From Deltaproteobacteria bacterium (GTDB lineage: Bacteria > Desulfobacterota > Desulfarculia > JACQYL01), in the NCBI GenBank assembly GCA_016208165.1, contig JACQYL010000115.1, forward strand, positions 1 through 64,000: a stretch of DNA of 64,000 bases, given 5' to 3'. Under the pieces are notes generated by a model. It was not told the DNA's origin. It was given only the letters and a program-made list of their open reading frames with translations, and did not search any database. Both the position numbers and the translations under genes were made by a program. Shown here one piece after another: positions 26,102 to 34,477 of this stretch (positions are counted from its first letter, which is position 1; the number at the start of each line of letters is the position of its first letter).

Positions 26102-27577
26102 CTAGTTGGCTCTTTTCTTGGACTTTGCCGCCTGCAGAATGGTGGGAAGCAGCATCAGCAGGTCGCAATCGATGCAGAAAGGAGCCGAGAATTCGGATGT
26201 GTTTCCGTCGACGTCCAAGGAAAGGGCCGTGACATTGGGACCGGTAATCGCCCCCGTATAGGTCCACGCGCCGCTCGGCAGGGATACGATGCACATTCCG
26301 TGGTACGTTTCCCCCTCTTCTTGACTATCGGAATAGACCTGCACCACACGGGCGCCGCCGGTCGCCGTGCCTGAGACCTGGGTCGCGCAGGCCGCCGTGA
26401 TCGCGGGCGCGGCCAACTCGGTGTTGCCGCCGCTTTGAAGCTCGACCCCTTTCTGACCGTTTTTTAGTATGCTGTTGGAGGAGATCTCGTTCCTCAACGC
26501 AGTGGGTCCCGATACCAGCACCCCGTTTTCGACATTCTGGGCGATCAGATTCAGCAGAATGGAATTGTCCGGACCATCGCTGATTCGGACGCCGTTCGCA
26601 CCGTTCAGGAGAAGATAATTATTTTGAACAGTGCTCTGCCAGCCGGCGCTAATGAAAACGCCGTTCCCGCCGTTTCTTGCGATAAGATTTCCCGACAAAG
26701 CTCCTCCGCCGATTTCGGTCTGTCCCGCACCCCAAATATAAATGCCGTGGGAGGAATTGCCCACCTCCAGGCTCCCCGTCGCCGGTATGCCGATAAAGTT
26801 TCCGCCGATTTTGTTGCCCAGGGTTGTGGAATCAACGACAAAGATTCCGTACCCCCCGTTACCGGAGATGTAATTGGACGTACCCAATGCGCCGCCGCCG
26901 ATGGTGTTCACCTCCGCTCCCGCGCCGATATACACACCACCCTGCGAATTCGGCTGCTTTGCGCTCCCCGTCGGGTCTATGCCGATGAAATTGGCCTGGA
27001 CCAGGTTGTTGGCAGCGGTTGAACTCGCAATGATGACTCCATAAACCCCGTTGCCGGACAGCACGTTACGCCGTCCGAGGAGATTTCCCCCTATCGTGTT
27101 GTTGGCGGAGTGAATGTAGATGGCGCTAGAGCCGAAGTTCGTGATGTGGAGGCCGTATACTTCACACCATTGTCCGTCGATCTGAAGCCCGTTAAAATTA
27201 CCTCCCCCCCCGTTAAGCATCACACCCGGACGGTTGTTCACCGAATCCCACACACTACTGGCGTTAACGATCACGGAATCGGTGATCGGCGGGAACGCTC
27301 CCATGGTTCCACTCACATAGATGTTCATGGCTATACTGAACGTAATGGTATCCGCCTGGCCGTTGGCATTGGCCTGCTCGATGGCCGCGCGCAGAGTGCA
27401 GTCGCCCAAACCGTCCAGGCAGATGCCGTCCAGCAGGTTCGCGTCGGACGACTCGATGTCGTCCCGGTCGCTGTTCACCACGAAGCCGGCCGCCCGGGCC
27501 GTCTTCGCACCCGCCCCGAGCAGGAGCGCCACCAAAACAACCGCCCCAAGAACCGCACACCACGAATTACGACTCAT
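26102..27577 (-). CDS. Exported right-handed beta-helix protein with CSLREA-type N-terminus
   Basis: A signal peptide ends at A-R-A-A. The next 45 residues match the CSLREA-type start of many secreted beta-helix proteins (F-V-V-N-S-D-R-D-D, then G-D-C-T-L-R-A-A-I-E-Q-A-N). Many short turns of a parallel beta-helix follow, with N-x-I-G-G, N-V-L-S-G-N-G and A-N-F-I-G-I-D-P-T-G recurring. The C-terminal 100 residues are a different beta domain, ending in a basic A-A-K-S-K-K-R. It is probably a surface or secreted carbohydrate-binding or structural protein. Catalytic residues cannot be named. Confidence 0.85.
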   Translation of the reverse strand: MSRNSWCAVLGAVVLVALLLGAGAKTARAAGFVVNSDRDDIESSDANLLDGICLDGLGDCTLRAAIEQANANGQADTITFSIAMNIYVSGTMGAFPPITDSVIVNASSVWDSVNNRPGVMLNGGGGNFNGLQIDGQWCEVYGLHITNFGSSAIYIHSANNTIGGNLLGRRNVLSGNGVYGVIIASSTAANNLVQANFIGIDPTGSAKQPNSQGGVYIGAGAEVNTIGGGALGTSNYISGNGGYGIFVVDSTTLGNKIGGNFIGIPATGSLEVGNSSHGIYIWGAGQTEIGGGALSGNLIARNGGNGVFISAGWQSTVQNNYLLLNGANGVRISDGPDNSILLNLIAQNVENGVLVSGPTALRNEISSNSILKNGQKGVELQSGGNTELAAPAITAACATQVSGTATGGARVVQVYSDSQEEGETYHGMCIVSLPSGAWTYTGAITGPNVTALSLDVDGNTSEFSAPFCIDCDLLMLLPTILQAAKSKKRAN

Positions 27578-28037
27578 GACGTCACCCGGTGTTTTGTGAG
27601 TGTGAATTCAAAGCACTGCTCGCCCAAGGACGGTCACGAAAAGCCCGTGTATTTGGAACCGTATCGACTTGACGCGCGCTAAGCTTGCATCTCGTCAGTC
27701 AATGCGAAGGACAGCCCTTATCCGGCTGCTTTTGTTATCCGTGATTCGAGCACGTAGGCCGTCGCCTGCAACCGAACCCGGCCAGGGAAGGTATTTGAAT
27801 AAAAGTTGTCTCATCAGACACTTGGGTCTATTTTCCTTGCAGAAAAGCCTTGTGTCAAGTGAGAAAACGGTGTTTGTGCTGCAAAAGGGAATTCTCCGTA
27901 CACAGGGTGACTGTGACCAAAGGGTGCGGTTCACGGGGAACGCATTGTGAACCCCATATCATCACTATGCCCGTTCGGATCGCAATCCCGCTAGTTGTTG
28001 ACGTTCTTTGCCTTTTCGAGGTAAAGACAGCGAGTCT
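27578..28037. other. Intergenic region between divergent genes
   Basis: About 460 bases without a gene I can support. AT-rich patches near 27795-27850 are the likeliest place for promoters. No repeat of the families seen elsewhere in the window. Confidence 0.4.
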
Positions 28038-29246
28038 ATGGAACCTCTACTCCGCGCGCATGAACTTACCAAAGTGTATCGGGTCTACAAGAACCCGAAA
28101 CACCGCATCAAGGAAATCATCTTCCGGCGGCCTTATCACGAGCCCGTTCTGGCGCTGGACCATGTAAGCCTCGAAGTCCTGCCCGGCTCCGCCCTTGGTG
28201 TCATCGGTGAAAACGGCGCGGGGAAAAGCACGCTTTTGAGCATCCTCGCCGGCGTGCTCCGCCCGACGGGCGGCACGGTCGAGCGTTCAGGGAAAGTGGC
28301 TTCCATCCTGGATCTCGGCGGAGGTTTTCACAAAGAATTCAGTGGCAGACAGAATATTCAGATGAGCGGGGCCATGCTGGGATTGAGCCAGAAACAGGTG
28401 GAAGCCAGCATTGACCAGGTCATCGATTTCGCTGAACTGCATCATTTTATAGATAAGCCTCTGAAAACGTACTCGTCGGGCATGCATATCCGCCTGGCGT
28501 TTTCAGTGGCCATCAATGTGCATCCCGAGATTCTCATCATCGACGAAGTGCTGGCTGTCGGGGATGCCTACTTTCAGAAGAAGTGCATAGACCACCTGTC
28601 CAATTACTTGAAATCGGGCGGCGCCATCGTCTTCTGTTCCCACTCCATGTACACGGTGGCTCAATTCTGCCGGAACGCCATCTGGTTAAAGGAAGGCCGG
28701 GTTCGGGCCGCCGGACCTTCAGGGGAAGTGATCGCAGCCTACGAGAACTACGTGCGTGAAAAAGATCAGCGAAAGTCCACGCACCTGCATTTCAGGGAAG
28801 ACAAGACCCCATCGGAAGCGCCAAAGGCGGGAGCGTCCCCTGCCTGGATCGACGAGTGCTCCCTGAACGGCGCCAAAGACTCCGAACCTACGATTTGCCG
28901 TTTCGGCGAATCCCTCGTGATTCGCGCCCGTTTCAAGACAAACCGGCCGGCATGGAAATTTCACGCCGGCGTGGCCATCGATCGAAACGATCATCTCAAC
29001 TGCTATGCCACGAGCACCCTCACCGACCGGCTACCGTTTTTGTCCGGTAAGGATTCCTTCGATATCGAGTTCTTCGTACCTCAGTTGCCGTTCCTGAGAG
29101 GCAACTATCTACTCAAACTGTTCATACTGGATGAATCCGGCATTCAGGTGCTCGATTCGAAAACCTTCCCTTTCAGCGTGGTATCGGAAGATCACCCCTG
29201 GGGCGTTTGCTATGTGCCCCATGAATGGCGCTTCGAGAGAGATTAG
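28038..29246 (+). CDS. wzt: ABC exporter ATPase with C-terminal glycan-binding domain (Wzt type)
   Basis: ATP-binding subunit of a polysaccharide exporter. Walker A is G-E-N-G-A-G-K-S-T near residue 60. The signature is Y-S-S-G-M, and Walker B is I-L-I-I-D-E-V. Wzt-type features are present: F-S-G-R-Q-N-I and L-A-V-G-D-A-Y-F-Q-K-K. The roughly 130 residues after residue 270 form the beta-rich Wzt C-terminal domain that reads the glycan end (G-V-A-I-D-R-N-D-H, F-P-F-S-V at the end). The nearest permease gene ends at 9944 on the opposite strand. A glycosyltransferase gene follows after 13 bases, so this heads a glycan operon of four genes. Confidence 0.9.
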   Translation: MEPLLRAHELTKVYRVYKNPKHRIKEIIFRRPYHEPVLALDHVSLEVLPGSALGVIGENGAGKSTLLSILAGVLRPTGGTVERSGKVASILDLGGGFHKEFSGRQNIQMSGAMLGLSQKQVEASIDQVIDFAELHHFIDKPLKTYSSGMHIRLAFSVAINVHPEILIIDEVLAVGDAYFQKKCIDHLSNYLKSGGAIVFCSHSMYTVAQFCRNAIWLKEGRVRAAGPSGEVIAAYENYVREKDQRKSTHLHFREDKTPSEAPKAGASPAWIDECSLNGAKDSEPTICRFGESLVIRARFKTNRPAWKFHAGVAIDRNDHLNCYATSTLTDRLPFLSGKDSFDIEFFVPQLPFLRGNYLLKLFILDESGIQVLDSKTFPFSVVSEDHPWGVCYVPHEWRFERD

Positions 29247-29259
29247 GGATTGGAGGGAC

Positions 29260-30369
29260 GTGAAAACCGTTTCCGTGATCATTGTGAACTACAACGCGGC
29301 CACATGGATACGCGAAGCGGTATCGTCCGTCCGGCGCCAGGAAACGCCGCAGCTCCGTGTCGAGGTTATTGTAGCGGACAATGCCTCTCGTCCCGAGGAT
29401 CGCGGGCTTCTTCAAACGATTCCCGGCATACGGCTTCTGCTCTTTGACAGCAACCAGGGGTTTTCCCGAGCCAATAACCAAGCCCTTGAACAGGCCCACG
29501 GCCAATACGTTTTTTTCCTCAATCCCGATACCCTGGTGTTGCCCGGAGCCATTGGAACATTGTCGCAATACCTGGACCGGCATCCGGACACCGGAGCGGT
29601 CGGGCCTCGCGTCTGGTGGGACACGGGAAAAACACTGGAAATACCTCCTACACAGCCGCTCACACCCGGATTCGAACTGGCCATGGCCCTGGCCGGACGA
29701 TTCCCGTTTGTCCGGGAATCGTTCAGAAAACGGTCCACCCGGGGCCATCTGACCTATTGGCTGGCCCGTGCCCCCGTGGAAACTCGAGGCCTGGCGGGCG
29801 CCAATATTTTCACCCGAAAAGAGATTCTCGAACGCGTCGGCCCTTTCGACGACGCCACCTTTTTCTTATACTTCGAAGACGCGGACTGGTGCCTGCGGGT
29901 CGCGCAGGCCGGCTATGGGATCGCATACGAGCCCCGGGCGGAAATCGTCCACTTTTACAATCAGAGCGCAAAACAAGAGCAGGAGCGTGCAATCGACCTC
30001 ATGACCGCATCCAAAGATAAATTCTTCCGAAAGCACTACGGCGATGCGAGCACCGCCTGGAAAAGACGGCTTTGTCGCTGGCTGCAGAGCGGGGGGCCCG
30101 GCCACACGGAATCGGGCTTCCACCAACTCGATGGCGTATCCCCGGACACGCGTTTCGAAGCTCCGTCCGGGGCCGGGAATACGGGCTTCCTGTTTCAAAT
30201 CAGCGTCAGCCCTCTCATGTTCCCGGCGGCGGGAGCCATCTCCGCATCGCCGTCCTTCCGGCTTCCTCCCGAGGTGTTTGAATCGCTCGGACGCGGGGCC
30301 TATTACGCGCAGATTGTGAATCTTACCGACCACCGTGTCCTGGGAAGTTGGCAATGGCGGAAAATGTAA
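29260..30369 (+). CDS. GT2 family glycosyltransferase with C-terminal extension
   Basis: GT-A fold: S-V-I-I-V-N-Y-N at the start, V-I-V-A-D-N-A-S, G-F-S-R-A-N-N-Q, and F-L-N-P-D-T as the DxD-like metal site. The F-Y-F-E-D-A-D-W-C-like segment (F-L-Y-F-E-D-A-D-W) marks rhamnosyltransferase-like members. The last 80 residues lie outside the GT2 core, with a short beta-rich piece. The GTG at 29260 has GGAGG upstream; an in-frame ATG at 29221 lies inside the preceding gene. It overlaps the GNAT gene by 16 bases. Role: adds a sugar to the exported glycan. Confidence 0.88.
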   Translation: MKTVSVIIVNYNAATWIREAVSSVRRQETPQLRVEVIVADNASRPEDRGLLQTIPGIRLLLFDSNQGFSRANNQALEQAHGQYVFFLNPDTLVLPGAIGTLSQYLDRHPDTGAVGPRVWWDTGKTLEIPPTQPLTPGFELAMALAGRFPFVRESFRKRSTRGHLTYWLARAPVETRGLAGANIFTRKEILERVGPFDDATFFLYFEDADWCLRVAQAGYGIAYEPRAEIVHFYNQSAKQEQERAIDLMTASKDKFFRKHYGDASTAWKRRLCRWLQSGGPGHTESGFHQLDGVSPDTRFEAPSGAGNTGFLFQISVSPLMFPAAGAISASPSFRLPPEVFESLGRGAYYAQIVNLTDHRVLGSWQWRKM

Positions 30370-31364
30370 AACCCAAATCTCCCGACACGGATCTGGAGAT
30401 CAGGCCCTATCGGCCGGGTGACGAAAACGACGCCGTCGAGCTGTTCCGCATCGTTTTCGAAAAAGAAAAACCCCTCGATCACTGGAACTGGGAATACCGC
30501 TCGCGTCCCATGGATACCTTTATCATGTTGGGCTATTATAAGAACGCCCTCGCCGCCCAGTGCGCTGGCGTGCCCTTGCCGGCCCGATGCGGCGATCGTG
30601 TGATCCGCCTGCTTCAGGGGGTCGATTTCATGAGTCATCCCGGTTTCCGCTCCCACCGGGTATTCATGAAGACAGCGGCCGCTTTTTTCGGCACGTTCGG
30701 AGGGACCGGCGAGCATCAGGCTCCACTCATCTACGGCTTCCCGGGGACGAGACACCGCATTCTCGGCGAAAAGAAACTCCAGTACACCACGCTTTCCGCT
30801 GTTCATTGCCTCCGGAAAACGTTGGGTCCGGGTGACGCCAAGGCCGGTTGGACGGACCGGGCCCGCGGCCGGGTCGAGGTTGTCTCCGGCTTCGACGAAA
30901 GGGCGGACGCGCTCTGGAACCGGAACCAAAAGGCCTATCCCATGGCCGTCATCCGGAACCGGGAATTCCTCAACTGGCGATTCTCGACCCATCCCACCAT
31001 TCACTACCATGTGCTTCAGGTCGTGGACCGGCTGACCGGGCGGGTGGGCGCATGGGCCGTGCTGAGGCAAGCGCCGGACCGGGGTCAGATCGTGGATTTT
31101 TTTCCTTCGTTGGACGCGCCATGGATGAATCGATTGCTTCTGAGAGCCGCGGAGCGGAACCTCCTGGAGCGGTCTTTCGGCGAGGCCGAAACGTGGTGCC
31201 ACCCCAATAGTCCCGCGAACCGGGTACTCTTGCGGGAAGGGTGGCATATTGTACCCCAACCGGATGAGCTGCACATCGGCGCCATCTCCTTCTCCGACGA
31301 GATCCAAATGGACTGGGTCCGCGAGCATTTCTACTATACTTTGGGAGACGCGGATATCGCTTGA
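30354..31364 (+). CDS. GNAT-family acetyltransferase-like protein
   Basis: 336 aa with I-R-P-Y-R-P-G-D-E at residue 15, the opening strand of GNAT proteins. A central region, L-L-Q-G-V-D-F-M-S-H-P-G-F-R, fits the acetyl-CoA-binding area. The second half (W-N-R-N-Q, N-W-R-F-S-T-H-P) is typical of the longer two-domain GNAT proteins found in capsule and lipid gene clusters. It may acylate a sugar or a lipid-linked intermediate. It is coupled to the glycosyltransferase upstream. The TTG six bases earlier is also possible as the start. Confidence 0.75.
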   Translation: MAENVKPKSPDTDLEIRPYRPGDENDAVELFRIVFEKEKPLDHWNWEYRSRPMDTFIMLGYYKNALAAQCAGVPLPARCGDRVIRLLQGVDFMSHPGFRSHRVFMKTAAAFFGTFGGTGEHQAPLIYGFPGTRHRILGEKKLQYTTLSAVHCLRKTLGPGDAKAGWTDRARGRVEVVSGFDERADALWNRNQKAYPMAVIRNREFLNWRFSTHPTIHYHVLQVVDRLTGRVGAWAVLRQAPDRGQIVDFFPSLDAPWMNRLLLRAAERNLLERSFGEAETWCHPNSPANRVLLREGWHIVPQPDELHIGAISFSDEIQMDWVREHFYYTLGDADIA

Positions 31365-31397
31365 TCCACATCTCCAAAACCACAGCGGGGCCTTGAA

Positions 31398-32225
31398 GTG
31401 ATTGAAGAAGAACGGATTCTCCCCTATCGAACCATGTCCCTCACCGGAAAGCGCGTGCTCGTCGTGGCCCCGCACCCGGACGACGACATCATCGGGTGCG
31501 GCGGAGCGCTCATCCGGCACGTCCGGGCCGGAGATCCCGTTCGTGTCGTTTTTCTCACCCGGGGAGACAAGGGAGATTTCACCGGCAGGTTCGGGGCCGA
31601 GTATCCCGCGGTTCGGGAGGCGGAAGCACGGGACGCCGCCCGGCTCATCGGAGTCCACGACCTCGAGTTTCTGCCCTATCGGGACCGGGAGGTTCGACCC
31701 GATGCGCCCCTGGTCCGGGATCTGTCCGCCGCCCTGAGCACTCACCAAGCCGGGCTGGTCTATGGTCCGTCCCCCACGGAAGCGCATCCGGACCACCGGG
31801 CCGCGGCAAAGGCCCTGTGGACGGCCGCCGCACACTGCGATTTTCCCATACGTGTCGCTTTCTACGAGACCTCGGCGCCGTTAAAGCCCACGGTCCTGGT
31901 GGATATTTCCGACATCATGGAGATGAAGATGGAGGCCCTCCACAGACACCGATCCCAGCTCATGGACGTGGATTGGAGCGACCGGGTGCGAGGGCTGAAC
32001 CGGTTCCGAACCATTACCCTCATCGGACAGGCCGAATATGCCGAAGCCTTCTGGGTAACCGAACCCGGCCCGTCGTTATCCCTGGAAAAAGCGTATGAAG
32101 ACATATGCGGATGGGCCCAATTGAAGGAGTCTCTCGGAAAGTCCAAAGTGGGGTCGAAAAGCGGCCTCCGCATCCCGCTTCCGGGGGGCGCGTTGACCAT
32201 CGGGTATGAAAAACGGGGAAAATAG
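31398..32225 (+). CDS. PIG-L/LmbE-family deacetylase
   Basis: Zinc-dependent N-deacetylase of sugar conjugates. The metal motif A-P-H-P-D-D-D appears near residue 24, and the second one, E-A-H-P-D-H-R, near residue 132. About 275 aa, of which the last 30 form an extra tail. The start is GTG at 31398 or ATG at 31434; neither has a strong site. It ends the glycan operon (ATPase, glycosyltransferase, GNAT, deacetylase), and acetyl transfer and removal in one operon suggests editing of N-acyl groups on the exported glycan. Confidence 0.88.
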   Translation: MIEEERILPYRTMSLTGKRVLVVAPHPDDDIIGCGGALIRHVRAGDPVRVVFLTRGDKGDFTGRFGAEYPAVREAEARDAARLIGVHDLEFLPYRDREVRPDAPLVRDLSAALSTHQAGLVYGPSPTEAHPDHRAAAKALWTAAAHCDFPIRVAFYETSAPLKPTVLVDISDIMEMKMEALHRHRSQLMDVDWSDRVRGLNRFRTITLIGQAEYAEAFWVTEPGPSLSLEKAYEDICGWAQLKESLGKSKVGSKSGLRIPLPGGALTIGYEKRGK

Positions 32226-32285
32226 GGATACGGAGGCGCCGTGCCCGCCCAAAGTTTGTTGAGCGGGTTGCACCGCTTCGCGTTG

Positions 32286-32309
32286 GTTGAGCACAGCGAA
32301 ACCCAACAA
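32286..32309. repeat. GTTGAG-GCGAAACCCAACAA repeat (copy 2)
   Basis: Same ends as the copy at 13937-13958, with GCACAGC in the middle instead of AAGC. Confidence 0.55.
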
Positions 32310-32387
32310 TTTCATAGGGTTATGCACCTATTCTTCCAGGGTGCGCCATACGCGCTCTTCGCGCTAAATTAGCTCACAGAGCCGACA

Positions 32388-32457
32388 GGGCGGGTTTGTC
32401 GAAGATCCTGAGCCTGCCCGCCGTGAGCCGGTCGAACCGGTCGATTGAAACCCGCCC
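32388..32457. repeat. Inverted repeat GGGCGGGTTT/AAACCCGCCC
   Basis: Perfect 10 bp arms, 32388-32397 and 32448-32457. The spacer holds further GC-rich self-complementary stretches (CCGGTCGAACCGG), so the whole can fold into a branched hairpin. Confidence 0.55.
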
Positions 32458-32478
32458 CTTGTATCATCGGTATCAATT

Positions 32479-32504
32479 GGGGGCGCATCCCGATGCGCCC
32501 CTAC
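32479..32504. repeat. Palindromic repeat ending in CGCCCCTAC (copy 4)
   Basis: A 9 bp perfect stem (32481-32489 with 32492-32500), a CC turn and the family's CTAC end. Confidence 0.7.
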
Positions 32505-32526
32505 ATTTCGCCGCGTCTTGCCGCGT

Positions 32527-33540
32527 CTATTTCATTAACAGGAACGCCCGCACGGGAATCTCGATGTCCGGAGTTCGGGGCGCGTTGGTTTTCACCACGA
32601 TCTTCTGTTCCAGCTTGCCCTTGGTCAAGTGCTCCTGATTCAGGGACACGTTCACCAGATATTCCTTTCCGGGCGTCTTGTCTTCCACCTGCACGTCCAG
32701 CACGCTCTTATCGTATTCCACACCAAGGATCTTGAGATCGTTAGCCTCAACGGCCATCAGCTGAACGGATCTTTTCTGAGATCTGGCCTGGTCCTCGTTG
32801 AGGGTGCCGAAGGACACGTTGGGCGGGGTCACCCGGATGGGACCGGAGACCACGACCACCACGGGTATCCGGATGTCGGGTTTGTGGGGATTATTGGTGT
32901 GAAAATAGATGTGGCCTTTGTACGTCCCTTGTTCGGCGTACGAACTGGACACTTCCAGGACGTACGACTTATGGTCCTCGCCCCGGATCAGCCGGGTTTC
33001 AATCTTGTCCTTGATCGCGTCTTCCACCTGAGGAGTGGACAGCTCCAATTCTCCGTCCACCTGGGTTTCGAACCGAACGGCCCTGGTGGATTTCATCCCT
33101 TCCACGTGGGTCAGCCGGATAAAGCTCCATGGGGTTACGGAGATGTACCTTTTTACGCTATACGATGTCAGGAGTTTCAGACTGGGGGTAGTCGGATCGT
33201 TCGAAAGAATGGTTGCCGATTCGGTAACCGGCGCCTGAACGTTGCGCATCTTCACGGAAATGGTGACTGCGCCCGTTTTGCCGGGCGCGATATTGCGGTC
33301 AAACTTGACCGCCACACACCCTCAGGTCGTCTTCACGTGACGTATGACCAGCTCTTCGTCGCCCTGGTTGGTAACCGTGAAGACGCATTCGAGCTGGGCG
33401 TCTTCCCAAACCTGACCGAAATCGTGTTGACGTTTATCCACCGCAATTTTGGGTCCTGTGGATGCATAGGCGACCAATGCCGCGAAAAAGATCAGCAAAC
33501 CCGCGGCCACACCTACTCCACGTTGTCGATGACGCTTCAT
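32527..33540 (-). CDS. Exported DUF1573 protein, probable selenoprotein (Sec73 encoded by TGA)
   Basis: Two open frames, 33540-33325 and 33321-32527, are in the same frame and separated only by TGA at 33324-33322. Read through, they give one 337 aa protein: a membrane or signal segment (residues 10-26), then a DUF1573 domain (H-D-F-G-Q-V near residue 40, V-K-T-T-U-G-C-V-A-V at 69-78, I-A-P-G-K-T-G after it). Two further beta-rich domains of the same kind follow. The TGA stands at the first Cys of the family's conserved C-G-C. A hairpin with an A-G-T-T loop begins nine bases later. A plain nonsense mutation is the alternative. The start at 33540 has GGAG nine bases upstream. It follows a glycosyltransferase gene on the same strand. 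Confidence 0.72.
33295..33321 (-). promoter_or_regulatory. SECIS-like hairpin after the TGA of the DUF1573 gene
   Basis: On the coding strand, GCGGTCA (33312-33306), loop AGTT (33305-33302), TGACCGC (33301-33295): a 7 bp perfect stem. The loop begins 16 bases after the TGA, at the short end of the bacterial SECIS range, and contains G-U. Confidence 0.6.
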
Positions 33541-33607
33541 GAACGGTTGCTCCTTTACCATTTCTCATTGAATGTTGCCGTGCCCGAGGCCGCCGCGCTC
33601 CGACCTT

Positions 33608-34477
33608 TCATGATCTGCGCCGCATGAGTCGTTCCATCAGCACCACGGGCGCCAGCCTCAGGGTTTGCCGGATACAGCTCGGATCCCTCAAAGCTCCGCC
33701 GTATCGGAAGGCGCAGGTCGCTGCATGCACCAGCATTTGAAGCGGCGAGCCGTTCTTCAAATTCATAAGAAGCAGGTTCTTGGCGCTGTGCCTTCGAGCA
33801 AAGTGACTCAGAGGCCTCGTAGCACCGCTCCCATGATGGTACACGACGGAGTCCGGGGCGTAAACAATTTGCCAGTCGTCCTTTCGGAGCCGCCAGGAAA
33901 GGTCCACATCCTCGTGATAGCAGAAGAACCGCTCGTCGAAAAAGCCCACCCGTTCGAGGGCCTCTTTACGGTAAGCGGCGCTGCACGCGCAGGCTCCATC
34001 CACCCGACGCGATACGTCATATCGGCCGACGGGCTCGCCGAAGCCCAGGTTTCTCGGTTCCCCGAGGGCCGTGAGTCGTATTCCTGCATTGTAGATGAGA
34101 CCCGGGTCGTGATAGAAAACCACCCTCGAGCACACGGCCCCTATGCGAGCATCCCGATCGAGGGGCGCTATCAGGTTTCGAAGCCAACCGGGGGCCACCC
34201 GGGTGTCGTTGTTCAGCGCCACGCAGTAGAAACCTCGGGCCGCTTCGAATCCCTGGTTCACGGCCCTCGCGAAACCCAGATTACTCCGGTTTCGAATGAT
34301 CCGTACGTCGGGAAATCGATCCGATACCCATTCGGCGCTGCCATCGGTGGAGCCGTTTTCAACGAGGATGACTTCAAATGCGTCGAAGTCCTGATCGAAT
34401 ACGGATTCAAGGCATTCGCCCAGAAAGCGCTGGCCGTTCCAATTGGGAATGACTACGGAAACACTGACATCGTTCAT
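33608..34477 (-). CDS. GT2 family glycosyltransferase
   Basis: V-S-V-V-I-P-N-W-N-G at the N-terminus, V-I-L-V-E-N-G-S-T-D-G-S, G-F-A-R-A-V-N-Q-G and A-L-N-N-D-T as metal site. Acceptor-side H-E-D-V-D-L-S-W-R is typical of rhamnosyl-type GT2 enzymes. About 289 aa from the Met at 34477; a GTG at 34534 is less likely. Probably adds a sugar to a surface glycan. The two GT2 genes of the window are on opposite strands, about 3.2 kb apart. Confidence 0.87.
   Translation of the reverse strand: MNDVSVSVVIPNWNGQRFLGECLESVFDQDFDAFEVILVENGSTDGSAEWVSDRFPDVRIIRNRSNLGFARAVNQGFEAARGFYCVALNNDTRVAPGWLRNLIAPLDRDARIGAVCSRVVFYHDPGLIYNAGIRLTALGEPRNLGFGEPVGRYDVSRRVDGACACSAAYRKEALERVGFFDERFFCYHEDVDLSWRLRKDDWQIVYAPDSVVYHHGSGATRPLSHFARRHSAKNLLLMNLKNGSPLQMLVHAATCAFRYGGALRDPSCIRQTLRLAPVVLMERLMRRRS

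Larger units (their letters stand above)
32226..32526. repeat. Repeat-rich non-coding gap
   Basis: Contains three different small elements: a GTTGAG-GCGAAACCCAACAA repeat (32286-32309, second copy), a 10 bp inverted repeat GGGCGGGTTT/AAACCCGCCC enclosing 50 bases (32388-32457), and a CGCCCCTAC palindrome (32479-32504). It lies between two convergent genes. No coding sequence seen. Confidence 0.65.

Noticed and set aside
30303-31835. 510-codon antisense frame over the GNAT and deacetylase genes
   Set aside because: Antisense to genes with clear motifs; a consequence of high GC third positions.
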